Below are positions 1-5,033 of a DNA stretch of 5,515 bases, one piece after another. Source of the DNA: Candidatus Kapaibacterium sp. Lineage in GTDB: Bacteria > Bacteroidota > Ignavibacteria > Kapaibacteriales > HRBIN21. Under the pieces are notes generated by a model. The model saw only the letters and a list, made by a program, of their open reading frames with translations, was not told where the DNA came from and did not search any database. Position numbers and translations under genes: made by a program. Within the stretch, counting starts at the first letter, position 1, and every line of letters starts with the position of its first letter. The stretch covers positions 1 through 5,515 of the forward strand of contig JANWXA010000135.1 of the NCBI GenBank assembly GCA_025055465.1, given 5' to 3'.

Positions 1-200
1 CAACCCCACGCCAAATCGAGATCGTCTTCCAGGTCAATGGCAAGGTGCGAGCGAAAGCGAAACTACCTATGGGCACGAACGAAGAGGAATTGCGGCGCCT
101 CGCTTTGGGACATCCCCATGTACAACGCTTCATCGCTGGACAAAGGATTCGGCAGATTGTCGTCGTGCCGAACCGGTTAGTCAACATCGTCGTAGAATAG
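1..200 (+). CDS. leuS: Leucyl-tRNA synthetase, C-terminal end (partial)
   Basis: This is the last 65 codons of leucyl-tRNA synthetase, the cytoplasmic class I enzyme that charges tRNA-Leu. The 5' part lies outside the window, and the reading frame starts at base 3. The visible protein contains VFQVNGKVRAK, then an acidic helix (GTNEEELRRLAL), then IAGQRIRQIVVVPNRLVNIVV just before the TAG stop. This is the conserved end of bacterial LeuRS: an N-G-K-(V/L)-R beta strand and a final (V/I)VVP-x-(K/R)-LVNIVV strand, in the C-terminal domain that contacts the tRNA. The catalytic HIGH and KMSKS motifs and the editing domain are not visible. The next gene starts 5 nt after the stop, which suggests co-transcription. 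The identification is firm although only the tail is seen. Confidence 0.95.
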   Translation, partial: TPRQIEIVFQVNGKVRAKAKLPMGTNEEELRRLALGHPHVQRFIAGQRIRQIVVVPNRLVNIVVE

Positions 201-205
201 AGCAC

Positions 206-961
206 ATGCTGCCCCTTCTCATCGGCAGCATCGTGGGTTTAGCATCGGGGCTGTTCGGGATTGGGGGCTCCATCATCGCAACACCCCTGCTACGCCTCTC
301 AGGAGTGGAGCCGCTGGTAGCGCTGGCGACACCACTACCAGGGGTTATCCCCACAGCACTCGCCGGCGCTATCGCCTACTGGCGCCATCGCCTGATCCAC
401 TGGCAAGTAACAGTCTGGATCCTGCTGGGGGGACTGCCAGCCACTGTCTTCGGCGCCTGGGCAACCCGCTTTGTAGGAGGGCAACGCCTGATGCTGCTCA
501 CTGGGCTGCTGCTCTGCCTGGTGGGAATCCGCTTCCTCTGGGAAGCTTGGCATAGACAGGATCCCCTGGAGGTCGCGACAAGGTCCCCCGCAAGCTCTCC
601 TGCACTTGTCCTCATCGGCATTGGCGGAATAACTGGGCTCCTGAGTGGACTGTTAGCCATTGGCGGTGGAATCGTCCTCGTACCCGTCCTCACTCTTCTA
701 TTCGGCTTCCCGCTAAAGCAAGCCCTGGCCACCTCTCTGGTCTGTGTTGCCGGACTGGCTCTGCCCGGAACCCTTGTCCATGCATGGCTGGGCCACATTA
801 GCATTGAGCTGCTCTTACCCTTCCTCATGGGCAGTATCCCGCTCTCGTATCTGGGGGCCTCCCTTGCCGTCCACCTCCCCTCGCGTTGGTTGCGCTTCTT
901 CTACGGGGTGGCCATTGTAGCGTTTGCTCTGCACTTCCTGTGGACACAGTGGAAGAACTGA
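206..961 (+). CDS. TSUP family (TauE/SafE-type) membrane transporter
   Basis: A 251-residue integral membrane protein of the TSUP (sulfite exporter TauE/SafE) family, acting in the inner membrane. It shows the family's internal duplication. The first half has GLASGLFGIGGSIIATP at residues 11-27, and the second has GLLSGLLAIGGGIVLVP at about 144-160. Each is the G-x3-G-x-GGG-x4-P signature. About eight hydrophobic segments can be seen (roughly 2-27, 35-58, 67-87, 94-113, 134-166, 172-190, 198-220, 230-248), with a hydrophilic link at about 114-132 between the halves. The length is normal for the family. The ATG lies 5 nt after leuS with no clear Shine-Dalgarno sequence, but the first motif begins so early that a later start is unlikely. 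Family members move sulfite, sulfoacetate or other small anions. The substrate cannot be read from sequence, and the neighbours include no sulfur genes. Confidence 0.88.
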   Translation: MLPLLIGSIVGLASGLFGIGGSIIATPLLRLSGVEPLVALATPLPGVIPTALAGAIAYWRHRLIHWQVTVWILLGGLPATVFGAWATRFVGGQRLMLLTGLLLCLVGIRFLWEAWHRQDPLEVATRSPASSPALVLIGIGGITGLLSGLLAIGGGIVLVPVLTLLFGFPLKQALATSLVCVAGLALPGTLVHAWLGHISIELLLPFLMGSIPLSYLGASLAVHLPSRWLRFFYGVAIVAFALHFLWTQWKN

Positions 962-965
962 GGGG
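960..965 (+). promoter_or_regulatory. Shine-Dalgarno sequence for fmt
   Basis: GAGGGG overlaps the TGA stop of the permease gene (959-961) and lies 3 nt before the fmt ATG at 969. The spacing is short, but it is one of only two good purine-rich ribosome sites before a start in this window. It supports the MRIVFMGTP start over the longer open frame that begins at 924 inside the permease gene. Confidence 0.6.
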
Positions 966-968
966 CCA

Positions 969-1889
969 ATGCGCATTGTCTTCATGGGCACCCCACGCTT
1001 CGCCATTCCCAGCTTAGAGGCACTCCATCGAGAGTTCGGTGTCGGGCTCGTCATCACTGCACCAGAGAAACCACAGGGACGCGGGCTGCGCCTCCGTCCA
1101 TCCGCGGTCAAGGAGGCAGCGCTACGGCTGGGCATCCCGGTCTGGGAGCCGCCGTCACTGCGCAACCAAGATTTCGTCCAGCAGTTTTGCACCTATGCAC
1201 CTGACTTCCTGGTGGTAGTTGCCTTCCGCATCGTCCCGCCGGAGGTATACGGCAGCGTACGCCGTGCCGCTTTCTGCGTCCATCCGAGCCTCCTGCCGAA
1301 GCTGCGGGGTGCCGCTCCGATTCACTGGGCAATCATCCGCGGCGAGACCGTCACCGGTATTACCAGTTTCCTCCTGGAAGCGAGTGTAGACACCGGTGCC
1401 ATCCTGCTCCAGCGCAAGCAGTCTATCCCCGACGGGGCAACGTACGGCGAACTGCACGACCTTTTGATGCCTTTAGCTGCTGAGGTCGCCGTAGCAACTC
1501 TTCAGGGACTCCTTGCCGGGACACTGCACCCACAGCCGCAAGACCACTCCCAAGCAACTACTGCACCAAAGCTACGCCCAGAAGATTGCCACTTGCGTTG
1601 GGATCGCCCCGCTGAGGAGGTCCGGCGCTGGATCCACGGACTATCGCCCGAGCCTGGCGCATGGGCACTCTTGCAGGGACGCCGCCTCCGTTTTCTACGA
1701 GCCCGAACCGTCGCTCTTGAGCAGCAGACTCGCCCGGGGACTTTCCTGATTTCTGGTGATCACCTCTTTGTTGCTTGTGCCGATGGCGCCGTCGAAATCA
1801 CAGAGCTACAACAGGAAGGGCGCCGCCCACTGCCGGCCGCAACCTTCCTTCGAGGCTGGCGCGGCCCCCACACCGGCATTCTCACCTGA
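969..1889 (+). CDS. fmt: Methionyl-tRNA formyltransferase, with Cys at the catalytic Asn position
   Basis: A 306-residue cytoplasmic enzyme that moves a formyl group from 10-formyl-tetrahydrofolate to Met-tRNA(fMet) for translation initiation. The start MRIVFMGTPRFA matches the family N-terminus; a longer frame from 924 would add 15 unrelated residues. The formyltransferase domain covers about 1-185, with PQGRG at 36-40 (loop contacting the tRNA), VVVAFRIVP at 82-90, the active-site segment VHPSLLPKLRGAAPI at 104-118, and DTG at 141-143. The C-terminal OB-fold domain covers about 205-306. The family triad is Asn-His-Asp. Here His105 and Asp141 are present, but the Asn position is Cys103 (codon TGC, 1275-1277). 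The wording resembles Bacteroidota/Chlorobi homologues. Length and other motifs are normal, so it looks intact. It probably shares a transcript with the permease gene, and the fmt-accD gap is 60 nt. Confidence 0.95.
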   Translation: MRIVFMGTPRFAIPSLEALHREFGVGLVITAPEKPQGRGLRLRPSAVKEAALRLGIPVWEPPSLRNQDFVQQFCTYAPDFLVVVAFRIVPPEVYGSVRRAAFCVHPSLLPKLRGAAPIHWAIIRGETVTGITSFLLEASVDTGAILLQRKQSIPDGATYGELHDLLMPLAAEVAVATLQGLLAGTLHPQPQDHSQATTAPKLRPEDCHLRWDRPAEEVRRWIHGLSPEPGAWALLQGRRLRFLRARTVALEQQTRPGTFLISGDHLFVACADGAVEITELQQEGRRPLPAATFLRGWRGPHTGILT

Positions 1890-1949
1890 CACTGGTTCCG
1901 GAAGGGAGCGCTAAATTGGAAACTGTCTATCATACCTCAGCGCTGTCCT
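1890..1949 (+). other. fmt-accD intergenic gap with short palindromes
   Basis: This 60-nt gap contains TTCCGGAA (1896-1903) and two copies of the self-complementary AGCGCT (1907-1912 and 1939-1944) that could pair as a weak 6-bp hairpin just before the accD start. TAAATTGG at 1912-1919 is one base off the Bacteroidota TAnnTTTG promoter motif, but no partner element is clear. There is no obvious Shine-Dalgarno sequence and no T-tract terminator. The gap may carry a weak accD promoter or be plain spacer. Confidence 0.3.
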
Positions 1950-2786
1950 ATGGCATGGTTTCTGCGCAAAAAGCCGAACATTGAGGAGACTCATCAGCGC
2001 GAGCTTCCCGAAGGACTGTGGACGAAATGCCCGCGCTGCAGCGCTATTCTGTATAAGCGGCAGCTGGAGGACAACCTCTACACATGCCCGCAGTGCACTC
2101 ACCACTTCCGCATCGGCAGCCGGCAGTACATCGCCTTCCTCCTGGACAGCAACAGCTTTCAGGAAACGCACACAGAACTCCGCTCAGCCGATCCCCTTCA
2201 GTTCGTTGACACCAAGCCCTACCAAAAGCGTCTGGAGGAGGCCTACCGCAGCTCTGGGCTCAACGAAGCGCTGACCACAGGGCTCGGCCATCTCGCAGGA
2301 CGCCCAATCGTGTTCGGCTGTATGAACTTCTCCTTTATTGGAGGCAGCATGGGCTCAGTAGTGGGCGAGAAATTCCGGCGGGCCGTTAGCGATGCCTTAG
2401 AGCGGGGCTCGCCTCTGGTGGTCGTCTGTGCCTCCGGCGGCGCACGCATGCAGGAAGGTGCTCTATCGCTGATGCAGATGGCAAAGACCGCGGCAGCACT
2501 GACGCAGCTCGCAGAGGCCCGCCTACCTTACATCACCGTTTTGACCGATCCGACGACTGGTGGGGTTACGGCCTCCTTCGCCATGCTCGGCGACATCATT
2601 GTGGCAGAGCCTGGTGCCCTGATCGGCTTTGCCGGCCCCCGAGTCATCGAACAAGCCACAAAGCGGAAGCTTCCGGAAGGCTTCCAACGCGCTGAATTCC
2701 TTCAAGAACATGGCTTCGTAGACTGTGTCGTTCACCGTAAAGAGCTACGCCCCCTGCTGGCACGTCTCTTGGATTTGCTCTGCTAA
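1950..2786 (+). CDS. accD: Acetyl-CoA carboxylase carboxyltransferase subunit beta
   Basis: A 278-residue beta subunit of the acetyl-CoA carboxylase carboxyltransferase. With AccA it transfers the carboxyl group from carboxybiotin on AccB to acetyl-CoA, making malonyl-CoA for fatty-acid synthesis in the cytoplasm. The N-terminal zinc ribbon is complete: C27-P-R-C30 and C46-P-Q-C49. The crotonase-like core follows, with GGSMGSVVGEKF (131-142), ASGGARMQEGALSLMQM (161-177), TDPTTGGVTASF (199-210) and GFAGPRVIEQ (226-235), which are family signatures for CoA binding and the oxyanion site. KLPEGFQ at 240-246 is also conserved. Length is typical and nothing is missing. The ATG has no clear Shine-Dalgarno sequence. 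accA, accB and accC are not in the window. The arginase start lies only 4 nt past the TAA stop, so the two are probably on one mRNA. Confidence 0.97.
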   Translation: MAWFLRKKPNIEETHQRELPEGLWTKCPRCSAILYKRQLEDNLYTCPQCTHHFRIGSRQYIAFLLDSNSFQETHTELRSADPLQFVDTKPYQKRLEEAYRSSGLNEALTTGLGHLAGRPIVFGCMNFSFIGGSMGSVVGEKFRRAVSDALERGSPLVVVCASGGARMQEGALSLMQMAKTAAALTQLAEARLPYITVLTDPTTGGVTASFAMLGDIIVAEPGALIGFAGPRVIEQATKRKLPEGFQRAEFLQEHGFVDCVVHRKELRPLLARLLDLLC

Positions 2787-2830
2787 ATCCATGCACACGG
2801 TCGCACTTGTCGGCTTTCCCATGGATTTAG
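2770..2830 (+). promoter_or_regulatory. Inverted repeats over the accD stop and arginase start
   Basis: CTAAATCCATG (2783-2793), which holds the accD TAA stop and the arginase ATG, is perfectly complementary to CATGGATTTAG (2820-2830) inside the arginase gene. This gives an 11-bp stem with a 26-nt loop. A second upstream arm, TGGATTT (2770-2776), can pair with AAATCCA (2785-2791) in a 7-bp stem that excludes the first. Either fold would hide part of the arginase initiation region. A ribosome reaching the accD stop would open both. This fits translational coupling, but the function is inferred from pairing alone. Confidence 0.4.
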
Positions 2831-3699
2831 GCGCCGGGCGGCGAGGCGTGGACATGGGGCCTTCAGCCTTGCGCATCGCTGGCATCGCTGAGCTGCTGCA
2901 GGGACTGGGCTATCGAGTTCTTGATCACGGCGACATCGCTATCCGGACCCGAGAAGTCCAGGACGTGCACGATCCTCGGCTGAAATACCTTCCAGAAATC
3001 AGTCGCGCCTGCCGAGAGCTTGCGGACCGCGTCACCGCTGTCCTGACAGCGGGGAACTTCCCGATCCTGCTCGGAGGCGACCACTCCATGAGTATTGGTT
3101 CGATCGCAGGCATCGCCCGCTGGTGCCACCACCAGGGCAGACGGCTCGGGGTCCTCTGGATCGATGCCCACGGCGATCTCAACATCCCTGAGACCACCCC
3201 CTCCGGCAACATTCACGGTATGCCTTTGGCTGTTGCGCTCGGCTACGGGGCCCCAGAGCTAACCCATCTACCGGGCTTTTCACCTATGGTGAGAACCAGC
3301 GATGTCGTACTCATCGGCGTCCGCTCCCTGGACCCCGGCGAGCGGAAGCTTATCTATGACCTCCACCTCCGCATCTATACGATGCAGGACATTGACCGTC
3401 GTGGCATCTATACTGTTGCAGTGGAGGCACTCCAGTACCTACGCAACCGTGTAGAGCACCTCCACGTCAGCTTTGACGTTGATGTTCTTGACCCTTCAGT
3501 CGCCCGCGGAGTAGGGACCCCCGTGCCCGGTGGACTGAGTTACCGAGAAGCCCACTTACTCATGGAGACCATCGCGGAACACGGCGGTGCACAATCGCTG
3601 GATGTCGTTGAGGTCAATCCTATTTTAGACGACCACAACACAAGCGCCACCGTTGCCGCTGAAATGGTAGCATCGTTGATGGGGAAACGGATACTGTAA
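2791..3699 (+). CDS. rocF: Arginase (arginine to ornithine and urea)
   Basis: A 302-residue member of the ureohydrolase family, read as a true arginase: a cytoplasmic, two-manganese enzyme that splits arginine into ornithine and urea. The metal ligands are all visible: H98 in GGDHS, D125, H127 and D129 in WIDAHGDLN, and D229 and D231 in SFDVDVLDP. TTPSGNIHGMP (135-145) is the arginase-type substrate loop and argues against agmatinase. GVGTPVPGGLSYREAH (240-255) and EVNPILD (274-280) complete the signature. The overall wording is close to the Bacillus arginase. One oddity is R239 in SVARGVGTP, where Pro is usual. The start MHTVALVGFPMDLG was chosen because the open frame from 2725 overlaps accD and adds 22 unrelated residues. 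It sits 4 nt after accD without a Shine-Dalgarno sequence, so translation probably depends on coupling. No urease or ornithine-using genes are in view. Confidence 0.93.
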   Translation: MHTVALVGFPMDLGAGRRGVDMGPSALRIAGIAELLQGLGYRVLDHGDIAIRTREVQDVHDPRLKYLPEISRACRELADRVTAVLTAGNFPILLGGDHSMSIGSIAGIARWCHHQGRRLGVLWIDAHGDLNIPETTPSGNIHGMPLAVALGYGAPELTHLPGFSPMVRTSDVVLIGVRSLDPGERKLIYDLHLRIYTMQDIDRRGIYTVAVEALQYLRNRVEHLHVSFDVDVLDPSVARGVGTPVPGGLSYREAHLLMETIAEHGGAQSLDVVEVNPILDDHNTSATVAAEMVASLMGKRIL

Positions 3700-3702
3700 G
3701 CA

Positions 3703-4509
3703 ATGCCCCCCACAGCGAGTTGGGCTCTCGCTCTCATTCCTTGGCTTCTCTCTGGAATACACCTGGTGCAGGCGGACTGGGCTACCTCGGAACGCACCTC
3801 CATTCTCTGGCTGGAACTCGCGGCCGAAGCTGGCCTTTCTTTCTCGTGGGACGGGCAGGAGCTCCTTCAGCGCTATCGGGAACTAACCCATGCAGGAGAT
3901 TTTCCCACCGTTTTTCCACCCGGTGAGACGCTCGCCTTCAGCGTCCGAATCCCCTTGGACTCTGCCTGGAGCTTCCGACTCGGAACAGGTATGCACCGCT
4001 TTCGACTGGACCACACGTATCGGCAGCAGATCGAGGAGACACATCGTCGAGGAGAACGCAAGATACGCGCCGTCCTTGAACTGCACCCTATTCCCACGTG
4101 GTTAGGTGTTGAGTGGCGCCCCTTCCAAATCCAATTCCGCACTTATGTCCACACCGCCGTCGGGCTTGTCCCCCTGAAGCTACACTGGCAGGAGCTCATA
4201 TCGAGCTCCCTGCCGGGGGATACGCGCAGTGGAGGGATGTACCGAAATGTTTGGCTGCTACGCCCAGGCATTCGTGTTCTCCTCGGTACCGCCCTGAGCT
4301 TTGACGCCGCTGCCCGTGGGTCCCTGTTAGAAGGCCTGCGCATAGAAGCAGCGTACTGCTTCATACCCCTCCGGGATGCTCTTCTTTCCCCTGTGGCGGT
4401 ACAACTCTCTCCCGCCCCTCCCCTCCCTGAGGGGCCTTCCCAGCTCAGCGGGAGCATGGTCACGCTTACCCTTGCCCTGGTGCTACAGGTACCTATGGTT
4501 CTACCCTGA
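3703..4509 (+). CDS. Exported protein of unknown function, probable outer-membrane beta-barrel
   Basis: I do not recognise this 268-residue protein as a named family. It begins with a hydrophobic stretch (about residues 6-23) ending in VQA-D at 22-25, a plausible signal peptidase I site. The stretch has no Lys or Arg before it, which is unusual. An upstream start is excluded because the arginase TAA stop lies in the same frame 3 nt before this ATG. The mature part alternates polar and apolar residues in about eight stretches (roughly 33-48, 76-83, 88-104, 119-129, 133-155, 188-203, 211-222, 248-263), many with aromatic residues. This resembles a small outer-membrane beta-barrel. A Pro-rich turn (SPAPPLPEGP, 236-245) precedes the last strand. 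The chain does not end in the usual aromatic residue. Its place 3 nt after the arginase gene suggests co-transcription, not a shared function. It could also be a soluble periplasmic beta protein. Confidence 0.6.
   Translation: MPPTASWALALIPWLLSGIHLVQADWATSERTSILWLELAAEAGLSFSWDGQELLQRYRELTHAGDFPTVFPPGETLAFSVRIPLDSAWSFRLGTGMHRFRLDHTYRQQIEETHRRGERKIRAVLELHPIPTWLGVEWRPFQIQFRTYVHTAVGLVPLKLHWQELISSSLPGDTRSGGMYRNVWLLRPGIRVLLGTALSFDAAARGSLLEGLRIEAAYCFIPLRDALLSPVAVQLSPAPPLPEGPSQLSGSMVTLTLALVLQVPMVLP
4187..4214 (+). repeat. Strong hairpin inside the exported-protein gene
   Basis: GGCAG+GAGCTC (4187-4197) pairs with GAGCTC+CTGCC (4203-4208 and 4210-4214). That is 11 base pairs with a 5-nt loop (ATATC) and one bulged C at 4209. 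It lies in codons for a variable part of the protein (around residues 162-171), so protein conservation does not obviously explain it. No T-tract follows. Confidence 0.5.
4420..4434 (+). repeat. Short GC hairpin in the Pro-rich segment
   Basis: CCCCTC (4420-4425) and GAGGGG (4429-4434) form a 6-bp stem with a CCT loop, at the end of a pyrimidine-rich run (about 4381-4428) that encodes the Pro-rich turn of the exported protein. It may only reflect Pro (CCN) and Gly-Pro codons. No function is claimed. Confidence 0.35.
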
Positions 4510-4521
4510 GGTCTTTGGGAA

Positions 4522-4539
4522 GCCTTGATGGGACAAGGC
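4522..4539 (+). terminator. Hairpin after the exported-protein gene, possible 3' end
   Basis: GCCTTG (4522-4527) and CAAGGC (4534-4539) form a perfect 6-bp stem with an ATGGGA loop, 12 nt after the TGA stop. There is no T-run behind it, so it is not a standard intrinsic terminator. Its place at the end of a gene run is the only other support. Confidence 0.25.
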
Positions 4540-4658
4540 CTGACGCCGTAAAGACTAAATCGCCTCCCCGCAGCCACGCAACTGACCAAATACAAAGCAG
4601 ACTATCTCCGATGTGCAAGGTAGTCAGCGACGGCACTGGCTAATCCCAGGCTATGCCC

Positions 4659-4666
4659 TAACTTTG
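4659..4666 (+). promoter_or_regulatory. Candidate hpf promoter element (TAnnTTTG type)
   Basis: TAACTTTG matches exactly the TAnnTTTG -7 element described for Bacteroidota housekeeping sigma factors. It would put a transcription start near 4670-4675 and leave a leader of roughly 30-35 nt before the hpf ATG. No TTTG partner is seen at the expected distance upstream; only CTGG (4636-4639) is near. The call depends on the host belonging to the FCB group, which is inferred. Confidence 0.3.
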
Positions 4667-4693
4667 TAGTTGGCAGACACTGCGACGCAGAAC

Positions 4694-4699
4694 GGAGGT
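4694..4699 (+). promoter_or_regulatory. Strong Shine-Dalgarno sequence for hpf
   Basis: GGAGGT lies 6 nt before the ATG at 4706, which is nearly ideal. It fixes the start at MLHLTVTARHF and rules out the TTG at 4670, which would add 12 residues that do not belong to the family and would run the reading frame through the ribosome site itself. Confidence 0.8.
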
Positions 4700-4705
4700 A
4701 TACAG

Positions 4706-4996
4706 ATGCTCCACCTTACGGTCACGGCTCGTCACTTCAAAGCACCAGAAGAGCTCCAAGAGACCATTGAACGTGAACTGCAGAAGCTGAACCGCTTCCA
4801 CCCTGGGCTGCTCCGGGCACACGTCGTGCTGGAAGAAGAGCGCGGACTGAAACACGTGGAGGTACGCCTTAACGCCGATGGGCGCGAGATCGTGGTCAAA
4901 GAAAAAGGCGATTCGTACATAGCCGCTGTCAACCAAGCTGTGGACGTACTGGTACGGCAGCTTCGGAAACTCAAGACACAGCGACAGCAGCGGTAA
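4706..4996 (+). CDS. hpf: Ribosome hibernation promoting factor, short form (HPF/RaiA family)
   Basis: A 96-residue protein of the HPF/YfiA (RaiA, sigma-54 modulation) family. These proteins bind the decoding centre of the 30S subunit and hold ribosomes in an inactive, protected state during starvation or stationary phase. The family fold beta-alpha-beta-beta-beta-alpha can be followed: strand HLTVTARHF (3-11), helix 1 from about 14 to 29 (PEELQETIERELQKL), strands about 37-45, 49-56 and 61-67, the motif KGDSYIAAVNQAVDVLVRQL (67-86) in helix 2, and a basic Lys/Arg-Gln tail (87-96). The length matches the short form; the C-terminal dimerisation domain of long HPF is absent, so 70S dimers would need another factor. 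The ribosome site is strong, unlike most genes here. hprK follows after 37 nt, a pairing also known from rpoN-hpf-ptsN-hprK clusters in other bacteria. Confidence 0.9.
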   Translation: MLHLTVTARHFKAPEELQETIERELQKLNRFHPGLLRAHVVLEEERGLKHVEVRLNADGREIVVKEKGDSYIAAVNQAVDVLVRQLRKLKTQRQQR

Positions 4997-5033
4997 ACAA
5001 GCCCAGACAACCACCAACCCTGGACCCGGCAAT

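Larger units (their letters stand above)
4510..4705 (+). other. Intergenic region before hpf
   Basis: This 196-nt stretch has no supportable gene on either strand; a minus-strand open frame reaching into it (down to 4143) is the antisense of the exported-protein gene and has no family-like content. It holds a 6-bp hairpin near the upstream stop, an imperfect hairpin GGCACTGG (4632-4639) with CCAG (4646-4649) and TGCC (4654-4657) leaving GCTA bulged, a TAACTTTG motif, an 11-bp palindrome CTGCGACGCAG (4680-4690) and the hpf ribosome site. It looks like the boundary between two transcription units. Confidence 0.55.

Noticed and set aside
376..828. 150-codon minus-strand open frame opposite the permease gene
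   Set aside because: It is the antisense of a clear TSUP gene, with Arg/Ser/Pro-rich shadow composition and no family resemblance.
924..968. Longer start for fmt adding 15 residues
   Set aside because: It overlaps the permease C-terminus and the added residues do not fit the family. The MRIVFMGTP start has a ribosome site just before it.
2665..2685. GGAAGCTTCC followed by GGAAGGCTTCC, an inverted repeat cluster in accD
   Set aside because: It encodes the conserved K-L-P-E-G-F-Q segment of AccD, so protein constraint and codon choice explain it well enough.
2725..2790. Longer start for arginase adding 22 residues
   Set aside because: The stretch is accD coding sequence read in another frame. 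Arginases begin close to the V-G-x-P-x-DLG motif, matching the 2791 start.
4143..4595. 150-codon minus-strand open frame opposite the exported-protein gene
   Set aside because: Its composition is typical of a shadow frame in GC-rich DNA. It shows no motif, and the + strand frame has a signal peptide and follows arginase tightly.
4632..4657. GG/GC-like spacing suggesting a sigma-54 promoter before hpf
   Set aside because: The -24 GG and -12 GC pair at the required spacing is not present. The sequence is better described as an imperfect hairpin.
4670..4705. TTG start for hpf adding 12 residues
   Set aside because: The extra codons run through the GGAGGT ribosome site, and the family starts at the first beta strand after the ATG at 4706.
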